From Alteraurantiacibacter hainanensis (lineage in GTDB: Bacteria; Pseudomonadota; Alphaproteobacteria; Sphingomonadales; Sphingomonadaceae): a DNA stretch of 64,000 nucleotides. The number at the start of each line of letters is the position of its first letter. Position 1 is the stretch's first letter. This document shows positions 8,854 through 17,244 of this stretch, in pieces. The notes under the pieces were generated by a model, which saw only the letters and a program-made list of their open reading frames with translations, did not search any database and was not told the origin of the DNA. The stretch is from NCBI RefSeq assembly GCF_036321025.1, contig NZ_JAZAPB010000001.1:186001-250000 (forward strand), written 5' to 3'. The position numbers and the translations under genes are program-made.

Positions 8854-9920
8854 TTGCTTTCCGCCGGCTCTACCGGCGCAGAAGCGTTGCCGCTGAGGGA
8901 CTCTTCGCCCATCTTCGCAAGATCGGCGGCGATGCGGTGGGTCAGGTCGTCTTCCAGCAGCCGCGCCGTCACCGCCACGGCATTGGCGACGCCTTGCGCA
9001 TTGGCGCTGCCGTGCGACTTCACGATCACGCCGTTCAGGCCCAGGAAAACGCCGCCGTTGTGGTTGTTGGGATCGAGGTGATGCCTCAGCAGCTCGGTCG
9101 CAGGGCGCGAGACGAGGAAGCCGATCTTCGAGCGCAGCGAACTGGTGAACGCGGCCTTCAGCAGGTCGGTGACGAAGCGTGCCGACCCCTCGATCGCCTT
9201 GAGCGCGATGTTGCCCGAAAAACCGTCGGTCACCACGACATCCACTTGCCCGCGGTTGATCTTGTCGGCCTCGACGTAGCCGTCGAATTCCATGTCGAGA
9301 TCGGTAGCTTCCTGCAGCAGCCTGGCGGCGCGCTGGAGATCGTCCGTGCCCTTGGTGCTTTCGGTGCCGATGTTCAGCAGCCGCACGCGCGGGGTGCGGC
9401 CCTTGTTCACGATGCGCGAATAGGCGGCGCCCATGATCGCGAACTGCACAAGGTTGCGCGCGTCGCAGTCGGTGTTGGCACCAAGGTCGAGCATGATCAC
9501 GTCATGCTCTTCCAGCGTTGGCAGCAGGGCGGCAAGCGCCGGGCGGTCTATGCCCGGCATCGTGCGCAGCGCCAGCTTGCTCATGGCCATCAGTGCGCCG
9601 GTGTTGCCCGCGCTGACGGCAGCGCCGCAGTCGCCGCTCTTCACCGCCTGGATAGCCAGGCCCATGCTCGTCGTCTTGGCACGGCGCAGCGCGCGGCTGG
9701 GCTTTTCCTCGCCCGAGACCACGTCGTCACAATGCAGGATTTCGGATGCTTCGCGCATGCCGGGGTGATCGTCGAGGGCGCGCTTGATGCGCTCCTCGTC
9801 ACCCACCAGCAGGAACTTGAACTTGTCATGCTGGCGCCGCGCCAGGGCAGCGCCGTGCACCATCACGCGCACGCCATGATCCCCGCCCATCGCATCGACC
9901 GCGATACGGGGCAGGCTCAT
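8850..9920 (-). CDS. plsX: phosphate acyltransferase PlsX
   Basis: A 356-residue enzyme that converts acyl-ACP to acyl-phosphate, the acyl donor for PlsY in phosphatidic acid synthesis. The N-terminal IAVDAMGGDHG signature and the internal VVTDGFSGNIALKAIEG are both present, and the length is typical. It acts at the cytoplasmic face of the membrane. It sits between rpmF and fabH, the classical order in proteobacteria. Confidence 0.95.
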   Translation of the reverse strand: MSLPRIAVDAMGGDHGVRVMVHGAALARRQHDKFKFLLVGDEERIKRALDDHPGMREASEILHCDDVVSGEEKPSRALRRAKTTSMGLAIQAVKSGDCGAAVSAGNTGALMAMSKLALRTMPGIDRPALAALLPTLEEHDVIMLDLGANTDCDARNLVQFAIMGAAYSRIVNKGRTPRVRLLNIGTESTKGTDDLQRAARLLQEATDLDMEFDGYVEADKINRGQVDVVVTDGFSGNIALKAIEGSARFVTDLLKAAFTSSLRSKIGFLVSRPATELLRHHLDPNNHNGGVFLGLNGVIVKSHGSANAQGVANAVAVTARLLEDDLTHRIAADLAKMGEESLSGNASAPVEPAESK

Positions 9921-9950
9921 GCGCGCGACCTCCTTTGTCCGGTGGGGACT

Positions 9951-10133
9951 TTACAGGCCCTTGGGCTCGATGACCTGACGGCCATTGTAGTGGCCACAGG
10001 CGTTGCAAAGCATGTGCGGGCGCTTAAGCTCGCCACAGTTGGAGCATTCGTGGAAGGCTTCCACCTTCAGCGAATCATGCGACCGGCGATTGCCCCGGCG
10101 ATGCGGCGATACTTTTCTCTTAGGGACAGCCAT
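9951..10133 (-). CDS. rpmF: 50S ribosomal protein L32
   Basis: A 60-residue ribosomal protein. It begins MAVPKRKVSPHRRGNRRSHD and carries two CxxC pairs (CSNC and CNAC) that form the zinc ribbon of the Cys-containing L32 form. It heads the rpmF-plsX-fabH run, with 30 bases to plsX. Confidence 0.95.
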   Translation of the reverse strand: MAVPKRKVSPHRRGNRRSHDSLKVEAFHECSNCGELKRPHMLCNACGHYNGRQVIEPKGL

Positions 10134-10271
10134 GCGGCACCTGTTCCTTGAATTCGTTCAAAAACTGCGTCGGAGCCGCCCTAGGCCAAGCCTGTCCGCT
10201 GCGCAAGCGCGCCGGAGCAGTCCTGTCGAGGATGCGGCGAAGGCGCGCGCTATAGCGATTTCTCGCCCACA

Positions 10272-10287
10272 TGCAACCTCGGTTGCA
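10272..10287. repeat. inverted repeat in rpmF/MAPEG intergenic region
   Basis: TGCAACC and GGTTGCA form a perfect 7-bp inverted repeat around a 2-base centre, about 140 bases upstream of rpmF and 54 bases upstream of the divergent MAPEG gene. The size and position suit a dimeric regulator operator, but no regulator can be named and it may be chance. Confidence 0.3.
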
Positions 10288-10340
10288 AGCACGCCCTGCC
10301 CGCTCTAGCGAGGAAATGGGACCTGGGGAGAAGACAATCA

Positions 10341-10736
10341 ATGGCAGATCTGCACATCAGCCTTATCAGCGTGGTGCTGGCGACGGCCATCAATCTGTGG
10401 CTGGCGGTGCGCTGCGGCAGGGCGCGCATCGGCGGCCAGGTACTGCATGGAGACGGTGGCGACGTGGCCCTGCAACGCCACATGCGCGCACAGGCGAATT
10501 TCGTCGAATACACGCCCTTTGCCCTGCTGCTGATCCTGCTGCTGGACCTGACCGACCAGGACGGCTGGCTGCTGGGACTGACCGCGCTAGCCTATTTCGC
10601 CGCGCGGCTGCTGCATCCGCTGGGGATGCAGGCGGACCATCCGGCGAAAACCCGCCAGATCGGCATCGGCGTGACGTTCATCCTGCTGGCGTTCTGGAGC
10701 GGCTGGGCCGCCCTCGTCGCCTTTCGGATTGTCTAG
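10341..10736 (+). CDS. MAPEG family membrane protein
   Basis: A 131-residue four-helix integral membrane protein. The MAPEG signature region RAQANFVEYTPFALLLILLL is seen near residues 48-70, followed by AARLLHPLG. The family includes glutathione-dependent membrane transferases, but bacterial members of this size mostly have no assigned reaction. It has GGGGAGAA-like purines before the ATG. It stands alone, convergent with the metallo-beta-lactamase-fold gene. Confidence 0.8.
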   Translation: MADLHISLISVVLATAINLWLAVRCGRARIGGQVLHGDGGDVALQRHMRAQANFVEYTPFALLLILLLDLTDQDGWLLGLTALAYFAARLLHPLGMQADHPAKTRQIGIGVTFILLAFWSGWAALVAFRIV

Positions 10737-10745
10737 CCCCGAAAT

Positions 10746-11411
10746 TCAGCCACGCGCCATTGCGGCATCGGACACGTAGGGATTGGTCTGCCGTTCCTGA
10801 CCGAAGGTGCTGGTGGGCCCGTGCCCCGGAACGAATGTGACGTTGTCGCCCAGCGGCCAGAGCTTCTGCGTGATCGCGTCGAGCAGGTCCTGGTGATTGC
10901 CCATGGGAAAATCGGTACGCCCGATGCTGCCCTGGAACAGCACGTCGCCGACGAAGGCGAAATTGGTCGGGCGATGGAAGAACACCACGTGGCCCGGGGT
11001 GTGGCCCGGGCAGTGGATCACTTCCAGCGTGGCTTCGCCCACCGTCACCGTATCGCCGTCCTTCAGCCAGCGCGTGGGTTCGAACACCTCGCAATGCATC
11101 TGGAAGCGCGGCGCATCGTCCTCCAGCCGGCTGATCCAGAACCGGTCGTCCTCGTGCGGACCTTCTATGGGCAGGTCCAGCTCCTTCGCCAGCATGCCCG
11201 CCTGCCCGCAATGATCGGCATGGCCGTGGGTGAGCAGGATCTTCTCCAGCGTCACGCCCGCGCGCGACACGGCGTCCTTCAGCTTGTCGAGGTCTCCGCC
11301 GGGATCGACCAGGGCGCCGCGCATGGTTTTCGAACACCACACCAGCGAACAGTTCTGCTGGAACGGCGTGACGGGCACGATGGCGGCGCGGATCGGGGCT
11401 TCTTGCGTCAT
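10746..11411 (-). CDS. metallo-beta-lactamase-fold hydrolase (glyoxalase II-like)
   Basis: A 221-residue cytoplasmic metallohydrolase. The metal-binding motif is THGHADHCG, followed by GHTPGHVVF, the Asp strand FVGDVLF and the final His in FVPGHGPTS. This is the pattern of the short YcbL/glyoxalase II-like group that cleaves hydroxyacyl thioesters. The substrate is not defined by sequence. It is a single gene, divergent from the GNAT gene. Confidence 0.82.
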   Translation of the reverse strand: MTQEAPIRAAIVPVTPFQQNCSLVWCSKTMRGALVDPGGDLDKLKDAVSRAGVTLEKILLTHGHADHCGQAGMLAKELDLPIEGPHEDDRFWISRLEDDAPRFQMHCEVFEPTRWLKDGDTVTVGEATLEVIHCPGHTPGHVVFFHRPTNFAFVGDVLFQGSIGRTDFPMGNHQDLLDAITQKLWPLGDNVTFVPGHGPTSTFGQERQTNPYVSDAAMARG

Positions 11412-11462
11412 GTCCCGCTAAGTGGCGGTGACGGGAGCGGCTTGCAAGCGTAGAGGGAACCG

Positions 11463-11924
11463 ATGCCTGCACTGACCTACCGAGAGGCTACCGAAGCCGA
11501 TCTGACCTTCCTCGACGCGCTGATCGGACAGGACGAGGTGGCGGCTCGTCGTGACGGCATCCCCCCTGACAACGATGCGCAGCAGCGCGAGGCGATTCGC
11601 GCAATCGCCGCCGATCCCAACCATGAACTGTGGATCGTGGAGAGCGAAGGCGCGCCGGTCGCCAGCTTCCACCTGAGCTACCTGCCCGGCGTCTCCCGCC
11701 AGGGTGCATGGCGGGGGCAGATCGAGAGCGTGCGCGTGGCAAAGGATGTTCGCGGACAGGGCACGGGCGAAGCAATGATGCGCTGGGCGATAGAGCGCTG
11801 CCGCGATCGCGGTTGCGGCGTCGTGCAACTCACCAGCGACCGCCAGCGCGAGGCGGCGCATCGGTTCTACGAACGTCTTGGATTCCGCCCCACGCACACA
11901 GGGTTCAAGTTGAAGCTGGCCTAG
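11463..11924 (+). CDS. GNAT family N-acetyltransferase
   Basis: A 153-residue GCN5-related acetyltransferase. The acetyl-CoA pyrophosphate loop is visible as VRGQGTGEAMMRWA (Q/R-x-x-G-x-G/A) after the strand IESVRVAKD, and the C-terminal part HRFYERLGFRPTHTGFKLKL is the usual Tyr-containing end. The substrate is unknown. Monocistronic by spacing. Confidence 0.85.
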   Translation: MPALTYREATEADLTFLDALIGQDEVAARRDGIPPDNDAQQREAIRAIAADPNHELWIVESEGAPVASFHLSYLPGVSRQGAWRGQIESVRVAKDVRGQGTGEAMMRWAIERCRDRGCGVVQLTSDRQREAAHRFYERLGFRPTHTGFKLKLA

Positions 11925-12021
11925 GACACTCGCTTACAAGAGTCCGTCGCCTTTCGCTGGACCGCGGCCACCTTTCCGGACATGTTCCCCCATCGGGTCG
12001 CGCCGGGGGAGAATTTGTCCG

Positions 12022-12435
12022 ATGACGATGAAACAGACCGCGCTCGATTTCTTCGATGCCTGCGAAACCGGAAAGGGATGGCAGGTGTGCAGCCAGTGGT
12101 GCGACCCCGACGCCACCTTCTCCTCCCAGACAGACCTGTTCGGCGAAACCGAGACACTGGAAGCCTATACCGACGCGATGGCCCACATGCTGGAGCCGCT
12201 GCCAGACATGCGATACGAGATGATCGCCTTCGGGGTGGACGAGGATCGCGGAAAGATCTGCGCCGCCGCCACCTTTCACGCGACCCACACTGGCGAAGGC
12301 GGTCCCGTGCCGCCGACGGGCAAGGCCGTGGCGACGGAATATTGCTATGTCATCGACTTCGACGGCGAGCGCGTCGCCCACATGACGAAGATCTGGAACG
12401 ACGGCTTCGCGATGAAACAGGCCGGCTGGGACTAG
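12022..12435 (+). CDS. SnoaL-like/NTF2 family protein
   Basis: A 137-residue cytoplasmic protein without a signal peptide. It fits the SnoaL-like polyketide cyclase/NTF2 cone fold: an N-terminal helix (TALDFFDACETGKGW), CDPDATFS, an aromatic-rich core and the end WNDGFAMKQAGWD. Such proteins include isomerases, cyclases and binding proteins; none can be singled out. The ATG lies behind GGGGGAGAA (12005-12013), an unusually good ribosome site. Confidence 0.7.
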   Translation: MTMKQTALDFFDACETGKGWQVCSQWCDPDATFSSQTDLFGETETLEAYTDAMAHMLEPLPDMRYEMIAFGVDEDRGKICAAATFHATHTGEGGPVPPTGKAVATEYCYVIDFDGERVAHMTKIWNDGFAMKQAGWD

Positions 12436-12648
12436 GCCTCCCCGCTTGCTTTCCAACGGGAAAGCTACCGGCGCGCGCCCGGATGTCCGGACGAAGCGGA
12501 GTTCCAGCGACCCTAATGCAGACTTCTAACCTAGCCACCTGTCCGACGAGTGGCGTTGGGATGCTGGTCGAGGGGGGCGCACTCGCCGCAGCCTGGGACC
12601 GAGTTAGCGAGTAGGTGAAGAAATGTCCGAATTCAGGGGAGAGGGTAG

Positions 12649-13422
12649 ATGATCGACTTGAGCGGAAAGGTTTTTCTGGTCGCGGGGGCGACCTCTGGCC
12701 TTGGAGCGGCCACCGCTCGCAAACTTGCTTCCTTGGGGGCAAGGGTCTCTCTGGCGGGGCGCAGGCAAGATCGCGGCGATGGATTAGTACGCGAAATCGA
12801 GCAGAGCGGCGGGGCAGCTCTCTTCGTGCGCACTGATGTGAAGCTTGCCGATGAAGTTGATGCGATGGTCGCAAGGACGGTCGAGCATTTCGGTAAGCTC
12901 GACGGTGCGGTCAACAACGCAGGAATATCCAACTCCGTGATGACGCCTGCTGCCGACATTACCGATGAGGACTGGCACGAAATGATTGCCGTGAATCTCA
13001 CCTCTGTCTGGCGCTGCATGAAAGCCGAAATCCCGGCCCTCCTGGCAAACGGAACCGGCTCGATAGTCAACGTATCATCGGTTTATGGCTTGATCGGAAG
13101 CGAAATTGGTCACGCCGGTTATTCCGCGGCAAAATTCGGCGTGATCGGCTTAACTGAGAGCGCAGCGATCGATTACGGGCAGAGCGGCTTGAGAATAAAC
13201 GCCATCTGTCCGGGCTATTGCCATTCGGAAATGGTCGATCCCTACGTCGAGAGCGAGCCGGAATTGATGGCGAATATAGTCGAGCATCATTCTGCGATGA
13301 ACCGGCTGGGAGAGGCCGAGGAGATTGCAGATGCGATTGCGTGGTTGTTGTCGTCTCAGGCAAGTTTCGTGAACGGAGCTTCCTTGCCTGTGAATGGCGG
13401 ACGGACTGCAAAGCTATACTAG
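12649..13422 (+). CDS. SDR family oxidoreductase
   Basis: A 257-residue classical short-chain dehydrogenase. The nucleotide loop is AGATSGLGAAT, the NNAG motif is present as VNNAGIS, and the catalytic residues are Ser in NVSSVYG and YSAAK. The coenzyme loop LAGRR with Arg suggests NADP(H). The C-terminus ends in the family's NGASLPVNGG. Third-position composition is visibly more AT-rich than in the flanking genes, as is the upstream gap, suggesting recent acquisition. GGGGAGAG lies just before the ATG. The substrate is unknown. Confidence 0.85.
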   Translation: MIDLSGKVFLVAGATSGLGAATARKLASLGARVSLAGRRQDRGDGLVREIEQSGGAALFVRTDVKLADEVDAMVARTVEHFGKLDGAVNNAGISNSVMTPAADITDEDWHEMIAVNLTSVWRCMKAEIPALLANGTGSIVNVSSVYGLIGSEIGHAGYSAAKFGVIGLTESAAIDYGQSGLRINAICPGYCHSEMVDPYVESEPELMANIVEHHSAMNRLGEAEEIADAIAWLLSSQASFVNGASLPVNGGRTAKLY

Positions 13423-13471
13423 ATTGCGAACAGAGGGAGGTCCGGATTTTACCCAGTAGCGGTCGCTGAAC

Positions 13472-14104
13472 TCACACTCGCCCGCTTTTCCACACGACGC
13501 GCCCGATGATGTCGAACTCGTCGGCGCTCACGTCGATAGGCGGATAGGCCAGGTTCTGGCTGAGCAGCGAGAAGCGGCCCCCGCCCTTGCTGGCGACGCG
13601 CTTTACCAGCAGCAGTTCGTCCAGCCGCACCACGTGCACACCGTCGCGGAACGGTTGATCGCGGCAGTCGACCAGAACCTCGTCGCCTTCGCGCAGCAGC
13701 GGCTCCATCGAATCTCCCACTACGCGGATGGCGGAGAGGCTGGCGCCGTCCAGCCCCTGCTCCGCCAGCCAGCGGCGGGAGAAGCGGAAGGCATCGAACA
13801 CCTTTTCCTCGGCCCCTGCCGCGCCCGGCCCGGCGGAAGCATCGACATCCAGCCGCGGGACTTCGATCCAGTCCCGCCTCTCACGCGAATCATAGGAATT
13901 TTCCTTGGGGCCACCCAGCTGCGATTGATCCACGCCAAGGAACTTCGACAGGACGCGGCGGTCTTCCTCCTCCAGCTTCTTGGGGCTGCCCTTCGTGATA
14001 TATTGCTGAAGATACGTAGGATTACGGGATAGCATGCGCGAGAGGGAAGCGAGGCTTGTGCCCCGTTCCTTTGCCAGCTCTGCCAGTCTCTCACGCGGGT
14101 CCAT
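13472..14104 (-). CDS. XRE-like repressor with S24 peptidase domain
   Basis: A 210-residue CI/LexA-like regulator. The first 60 residues form a helix-turn-helix region (MDPRERLAELAKERGTSLASLS). The C-terminal half is an S24 domain with the catalytic Ser in VVGDSMEPLL and the Lys in LLLVKRVAS. S24 repressors self-cleave after RecA activation, or in some non-phage members only dimerise. I chose ATG 14104 because the preceding 26 codons lack family character. An inverted repeat in its upstream region may be its operator. No phage genes are nearby. Confidence 0.85.
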   Translation of the reverse strand: MDPRERLAELAKERGTSLASLSRMLSRNPTYLQQYITKGSPKKLEEEDRRVLSKFLGVDQSQLGGPKENSYDSRERRDWIEVPRLDVDASAGPGAAGAEEKVFDAFRFSRRWLAEQGLDGASLSAIRVVGDSMEPLLREGDEVLVDCRDQPFRDGVHVVRLDELLLVKRVASKGGGRFSLLSQNLAYPPIDVSADEFDIIGRVVWKSGRV

Positions 14105-14130
14105 CGATGACCTTCCTATGCTGCAACGCG

Positions 14131-14173
14131 AAATCCTCCTACACGATGTATTTTTCCTAGACAAGTAGGATTT
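14131..14173. promoter_or_regulatory. candidate operator of the S24 repressor
   Basis: AAATCCT at 14131-14137 and AGGATTT at 14167-14173 are perfect inverted copies in the gap between the S24 repressor and the divergent small gene at 14250. The overlapping TCCTAC/GTAGGA pair (14137-14142 and 14165-14170) and a TCCTAG at 14155-14160 add further TCCTA elements. Repeated half-sites in a divergent promoter region are what an autoregulating repressor would use. This is inferred from position and symmetry only. Confidence 0.4.
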
Positions 14174-14249
14174 CGGCGGCAAGAGCTAGCCCATCGAGTC
14201 GCACAAGTGGCTCGTTCAACACGGGAAAATTGGAAGAGGGGTTCGCACC

Positions 14250-14438
14250 ATGCTCATCCGCAAGATCGAAGTATTTCTGCGCCACACGCGCATGCCGCCC
14301 ACCAAGTTCGGTCGCCTCGCCACGCGCGATCCGCGATTCGTGCTCGACTTGCGCAATGGGCGCATGCCGCGACCCGAAACGGAAAAACGGGTGGAACATT
14401 TCATGAACAAATACCGGGAGACGACCAATGCGTTCTGA
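14250..14438 (+). CDS. small HTH-like protein, unknown function
   Basis: A 62-residue basic protein. The segment PPTKFGRLATRDPRFVLDLR resembles the helix-turn-helix of small XRE/Cro-like proteins, with NGR-x-P following, and I believe similar proteins recur in sphingomonads. It is divergent from the S24 repressor and overlaps the next gene by 11 bases, so the two are probably translated together. The ribosome site GAGGGG is 10 bases before the ATG. A partner or counter-regulator of the repressor is a reasonable guess, not shown. Confidence 0.65.
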   Translation: MLIRKIEVFLRHTRMPPTKFGRLATRDPRFVLDLRNGRMPRPETEKRVEHFMNKYRETTNAF

Positions 14439-14784
14439 ACCGTTCACCCCTCCTCCCGCTCGCCGCCGCGCGCCGCGGGGCCCGCGCGAACTGCTCGCCG
14501 CCGCGCTGGTGGCGCTGGGCGAGGACAAGGGACGTATCGTCAGTCATTCGGAAAAGAGCTGGGCCAGCATCACCTTCGCCGGCACGCGGCACCGGGTGGA
14601 GATGGTGTTTTCAGGAAGCGAGGCCGTCGATGCTGGCGAATGCTTCATCGCCTTTCTCCCCGAGCACGAGTTCGCCATCCGCGGCCACCTGGTCGCCGAT
14701 GCTGCAGTCGTGGAAGTGGAAAGCACGGTGGAACCCCCGCGTCTTTCGATCACGTGCGAAATCCTGTTGCTGGAAGAGGGCTGA
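14428..14784 (+). CDS. conserved-looking hypothetical protein beside S24 repressor
   Basis: A 118-residue cytoplasmic protein. The N-terminus is Pro/Arg-rich (PPPARRRAPRGPRELL) and the remainder is a predicted mostly beta domain. I do not recognise the family. It overlaps the small HTH-like gene by 11 bases in a different frame and shares its promoter region with the repressor. It ends 12 bases before the convergent aldehyde dehydrogenase. Confidence 0.6.
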   Translation: MRSEPFTPPPARRRAPRGPRELLAAALVALGEDKGRIVSHSEKSWASITFAGTRHRVEMVFSGSEAVDAGECFIAFLPEHEFAIRGHLVADAAVVEVESTVEPPRLSITCEILLLEEG

Positions 14785-14796
14785 TCCCACGGGCAA

Positions 14797-16230
14797 TTAA
14801 GTCCGCCTGATTATCAGGTTCCGGATCTCGGTCATGTCCTTCATGGCAAAGCGGATGCCTTCGCGGCCGAGACCGGAATCCTTCACCCCGCCATAGGGCA
14901 TGTTGTCGACCCGGTAGCTGGACACGTCGTTTACCACCACGCCGCCGACTTCGAGGATATCCCAGGCATCCAGCACCTGCTGGAAATCGTTGGTGAAGAT
15001 GCCCGCCTGGAGACCGAACCTGCTGTCGTTCACGCGGTCCAGCGCCTCGTAGAAATCCGAGAACCTGGAAAGGTTCGCGAGCGGGCCGAAGGCCTCCTCC
15101 CGGTTGGCGTCGCAATCGCGAGGCACGTCTTCCAGCAGCGTCGCTTCGAGCATGGCACCGTCCAGCCCGCCACCGCACAGCAGCTTTGCCCCGGCGTCCA
15201 CCGCCTCGTCGATCCAGCCCTTCAGGCGGCTCGCTTCCTTCTCGGATATCATCGGGCCGATAAACGTGTCGCGATCCTTGGGATCGCCCGCGACAAGCGA
15301 CCTGGTCTTGTCCACCAGCATCGCCTTGAACTCGTCGTAGATGCTTTCGTGGATGATGATGCGCTGCACGCCGATGCAGCTCTGGCCGGACTGGTAGAAG
15401 GCACCGATGATGATCCGCTCCAGCGCGTGGTCAAGGTCGGCATCCTTGTCGACAACCACCGCTGCATTGCCGCCCAGTTCCAGGATCACGGGCTTCTTGC
15501 CGGCCTTCGACTTGAGGTCCCAGCCCACCTCGGGCGAGCCCGTGAAACTGAGGAGCTTGAGCCGGTCGTCGGTGGTGAACAGGTCTGCCCCGTCGCGGCT
15601 GGCCGGGAGGATGGAGAAGGCGCCTTCGGGAAGATCGGTTTCGGCCAGAATCTCGCCCATTATCAGCGCACCTAGCGGCGTCTTGCTGGCGGGCTTCATG
15701 ACGAACGGACATCCCACGGCGATCGCGGGAGCGATCTTGTGGGCGGCGAGATTCAGCGGGAAGTTGAACGGGGAGATGAAGCTGCAGGGACCGATCGGCA
15801 CCCGCTTCCACATCCCCATGTAGCCCTTGGCCCGCGCCGAGATGTCGAGCGGCTGGACCTCGCCGTAGTTGCGCGTCGATTCCTCTGCGGCGATCTTAAA
15901 GGTGTCGATCAGGCGGTCGACTTCGCCCTCGGCATCGTTGATCGGCTTGCCCGCCTCGACGCAAAGCGAATAGGCCAGTTCGTCGTAGCGTTCGCGAAAC
16001 CGTTCCACGCAATGTTGCAGGACCGCCTGCCGTTCGAAGCTGGCCATTCGCGCCATCGGTTCGGTCGCCCGGACTGTGCCGGCGATAGCTTCCTCGATGA
16101 CGTCTGGCGTGGCCAGCGCGGTGCGGAACGCCACCTCGCCGGTAAACTTGTCGGTGACCTCGAGATCGGTATTCGGCTGCTCCGCCTTGTTGTTGAGGTA
16201 GAGCGGATAGACGTCCTTGAGTTCTGGCAT
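14797..16230 (-). CDS. NAD(P)-dependent aldehyde dehydrogenase
   Basis: A 477-residue enzyme of the aldehyde dehydrogenase superfamily that oxidises an aldehyde to an acid or acyl product. It has the cofactor segment FNFPLNLAAHKIAPA with KPASKTP, the general-base Glu in LELGGN, the nucleophile Cys in GQSCIGVQR and EEAFGPL near the C-terminus. The Cys environment resembles the phosphonoacetaldehyde/lactaldehyde/NADP-GAPDH branch, but the substrate cannot be fixed. It follows the 2-hydroxyacid dehydrogenase gene by 66 bases on the same strand, so the pair may act on related oxo or hydroxy acids. Confidence 0.85.
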   Translation of the reverse strand: MPELKDVYPLYLNNKAEQPNTDLEVTDKFTGEVAFRTALATPDVIEEAIAGTVRATEPMARMASFERQAVLQHCVERFRERYDELAYSLCVEAGKPINDAEGEVDRLIDTFKIAAEESTRNYGEVQPLDISARAKGYMGMWKRVPIGPCSFISPFNFPLNLAAHKIAPAIAVGCPFVMKPASKTPLGALIMGEILAETDLPEGAFSILPASRDGADLFTTDDRLKLLSFTGSPEVGWDLKSKAGKKPVILELGGNAAVVVDKDADLDHALERIIIGAFYQSGQSCIGVQRIIIHESIYDEFKAMLVDKTRSLVAGDPKDRDTFIGPMISEKEASRLKGWIDEAVDAGAKLLCGGGLDGAMLEATLLEDVPRDCDANREEAFGPLANLSRFSDFYEALDRVNDSRFGLQAGIFTNDFQQVLDAWDILEVGGVVVNDVSSYRVDNMPYGGVKDSGLGREGIRFAMKDMTEIRNLIIRRT

Positions 16231-16296
16231 TCGGGCCTCCTGACTGCTCGACTCAAAGCTTGCTGCTCAGTTCCTCGATCCGCGTTCTTGAGGTCG

Positions 16297-17244
16297 CTAG
16301 TATCCTCGATCGAGGTCCACCTGGCCCTCCAGCACCTCTCCGGCGCGGAACTTCTCGCAGTTGGCCAGGAACCGCTTCGCCGCGCGAGCCCGGCTGGCAG
16401 CGTTGGGGATGCCGGAAAGGTGCATGGTGACATGCGCATTGTCCAGCGACCACAGCTTGTGGTCGGGCGGCAAGGGCTCAGGCTCCGTCAGGTCGAGGAT
16501 TGCACCGCCTATGCTCCCTGCCTCCAGTTCAGAAACGAGAGCATCCTGGTCGACGACCTCGGCGCGCCCGTAATTCACGAACCAGGCATCGTCCTTCATC
16601 GCCGCGAATTCGTCGGCGCCGAACATGCCCGCCGTATCCGGCGTATGCGGCAAGGAGAGGATCACCCAGTCGAAGCTGCCCAATTGCGCGCGCCAATCGT
16701 CGGGGCCGAGCACGCCCTTGCCCGACCTGCTGCGAACGGGGACGCAGTCCACGCCGAAACCGCCCAGCATCCGGGCAATCGCCTGGCCGATCGACCCGTA
16801 GCCAAGGATAAGCGCCCGGCTGCCATCCATCTCCCGCATGGAGGGCGGCCAGCCGAGCCATTCGCGGCGATCCTGCGCGCGCACGATGTCGCGATATCCG
16901 CGCGCCGCCGCCAGCATCGACATCACGGCGAATTCCGCCACCTGGTTAGATGCCAGACCCGCACCGCAAGACAGCACGACGCCGCGCCGCTTGAGTTCGG
17001 CAAGCGGCATCCAGTCCACGCCCGCATAGGCGCTGCACAGCCATTCCAGGCCCTGCGCCCTGTCGATGGCCGCAAGTGCCGGTGGCTTCACGTGCATGTC
17101 GAACCAGCCGATCTGCGCGCCGGGGGCCAGGTCGAGCAATTCGTCCTCGTCGCTCCACCAGGCGGCATCGATCCAGTCGGGCAGGTGCGGCTCGATCCCC
17201 TCACGCGCCCATTCCGGAAGAACGGCGCGGGTCAAAGCGCCCAT
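16297..17244 (-). CDS. D-2-hydroxyacid dehydrogenase
   Basis: A 315-residue NAD(P)-dependent dehydrogenase. The Rossmann loop is LILGYGSIGQAIARML. The catalytic Arg lies in VNYGRAEVVD, the Glu in LDLTEPEPLP and the His in VTMHLSGI, so the usual Arg-Glu-His set is complete although the His motif is worn. Members reduce glyoxylate, hydroxypyruvate or longer 2-oxo acids. The start overlaps the cysS stop by 13 bases, so it is likely transcribed behind cysS. Confidence 0.82.
   Translation of the reverse strand: MGALTRAVLPEWAREGIEPHLPDWIDAAWWSDEDELLDLAPGAQIGWFDMHVKPPALAAIDRAQGLEWLCSAYAGVDWMPLAELKRRGVVLSCGAGLASNQVAEFAVMSMLAAARGYRDIVRAQDRREWLGWPPSMREMDGSRALILGYGSIGQAIARMLGGFGVDCVPVRSRSGKGVLGPDDWRAQLGSFDWVILSLPHTPDTAGMFGADEFAAMKDDAWFVNYGRAEVVDQDALVSELEAGSIGGAILDLTEPEPLPPDHKLWSLDNAHVTMHLSGIPNAASRARAAKRFLANCEKFRAGEVLEGQVDLDRGY

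Noticed and set aside
13472..14784. Prophage remnant around the S24 repressor
   Set aside because: No integrase, structural gene, attachment repeat or tRNA is nearby.
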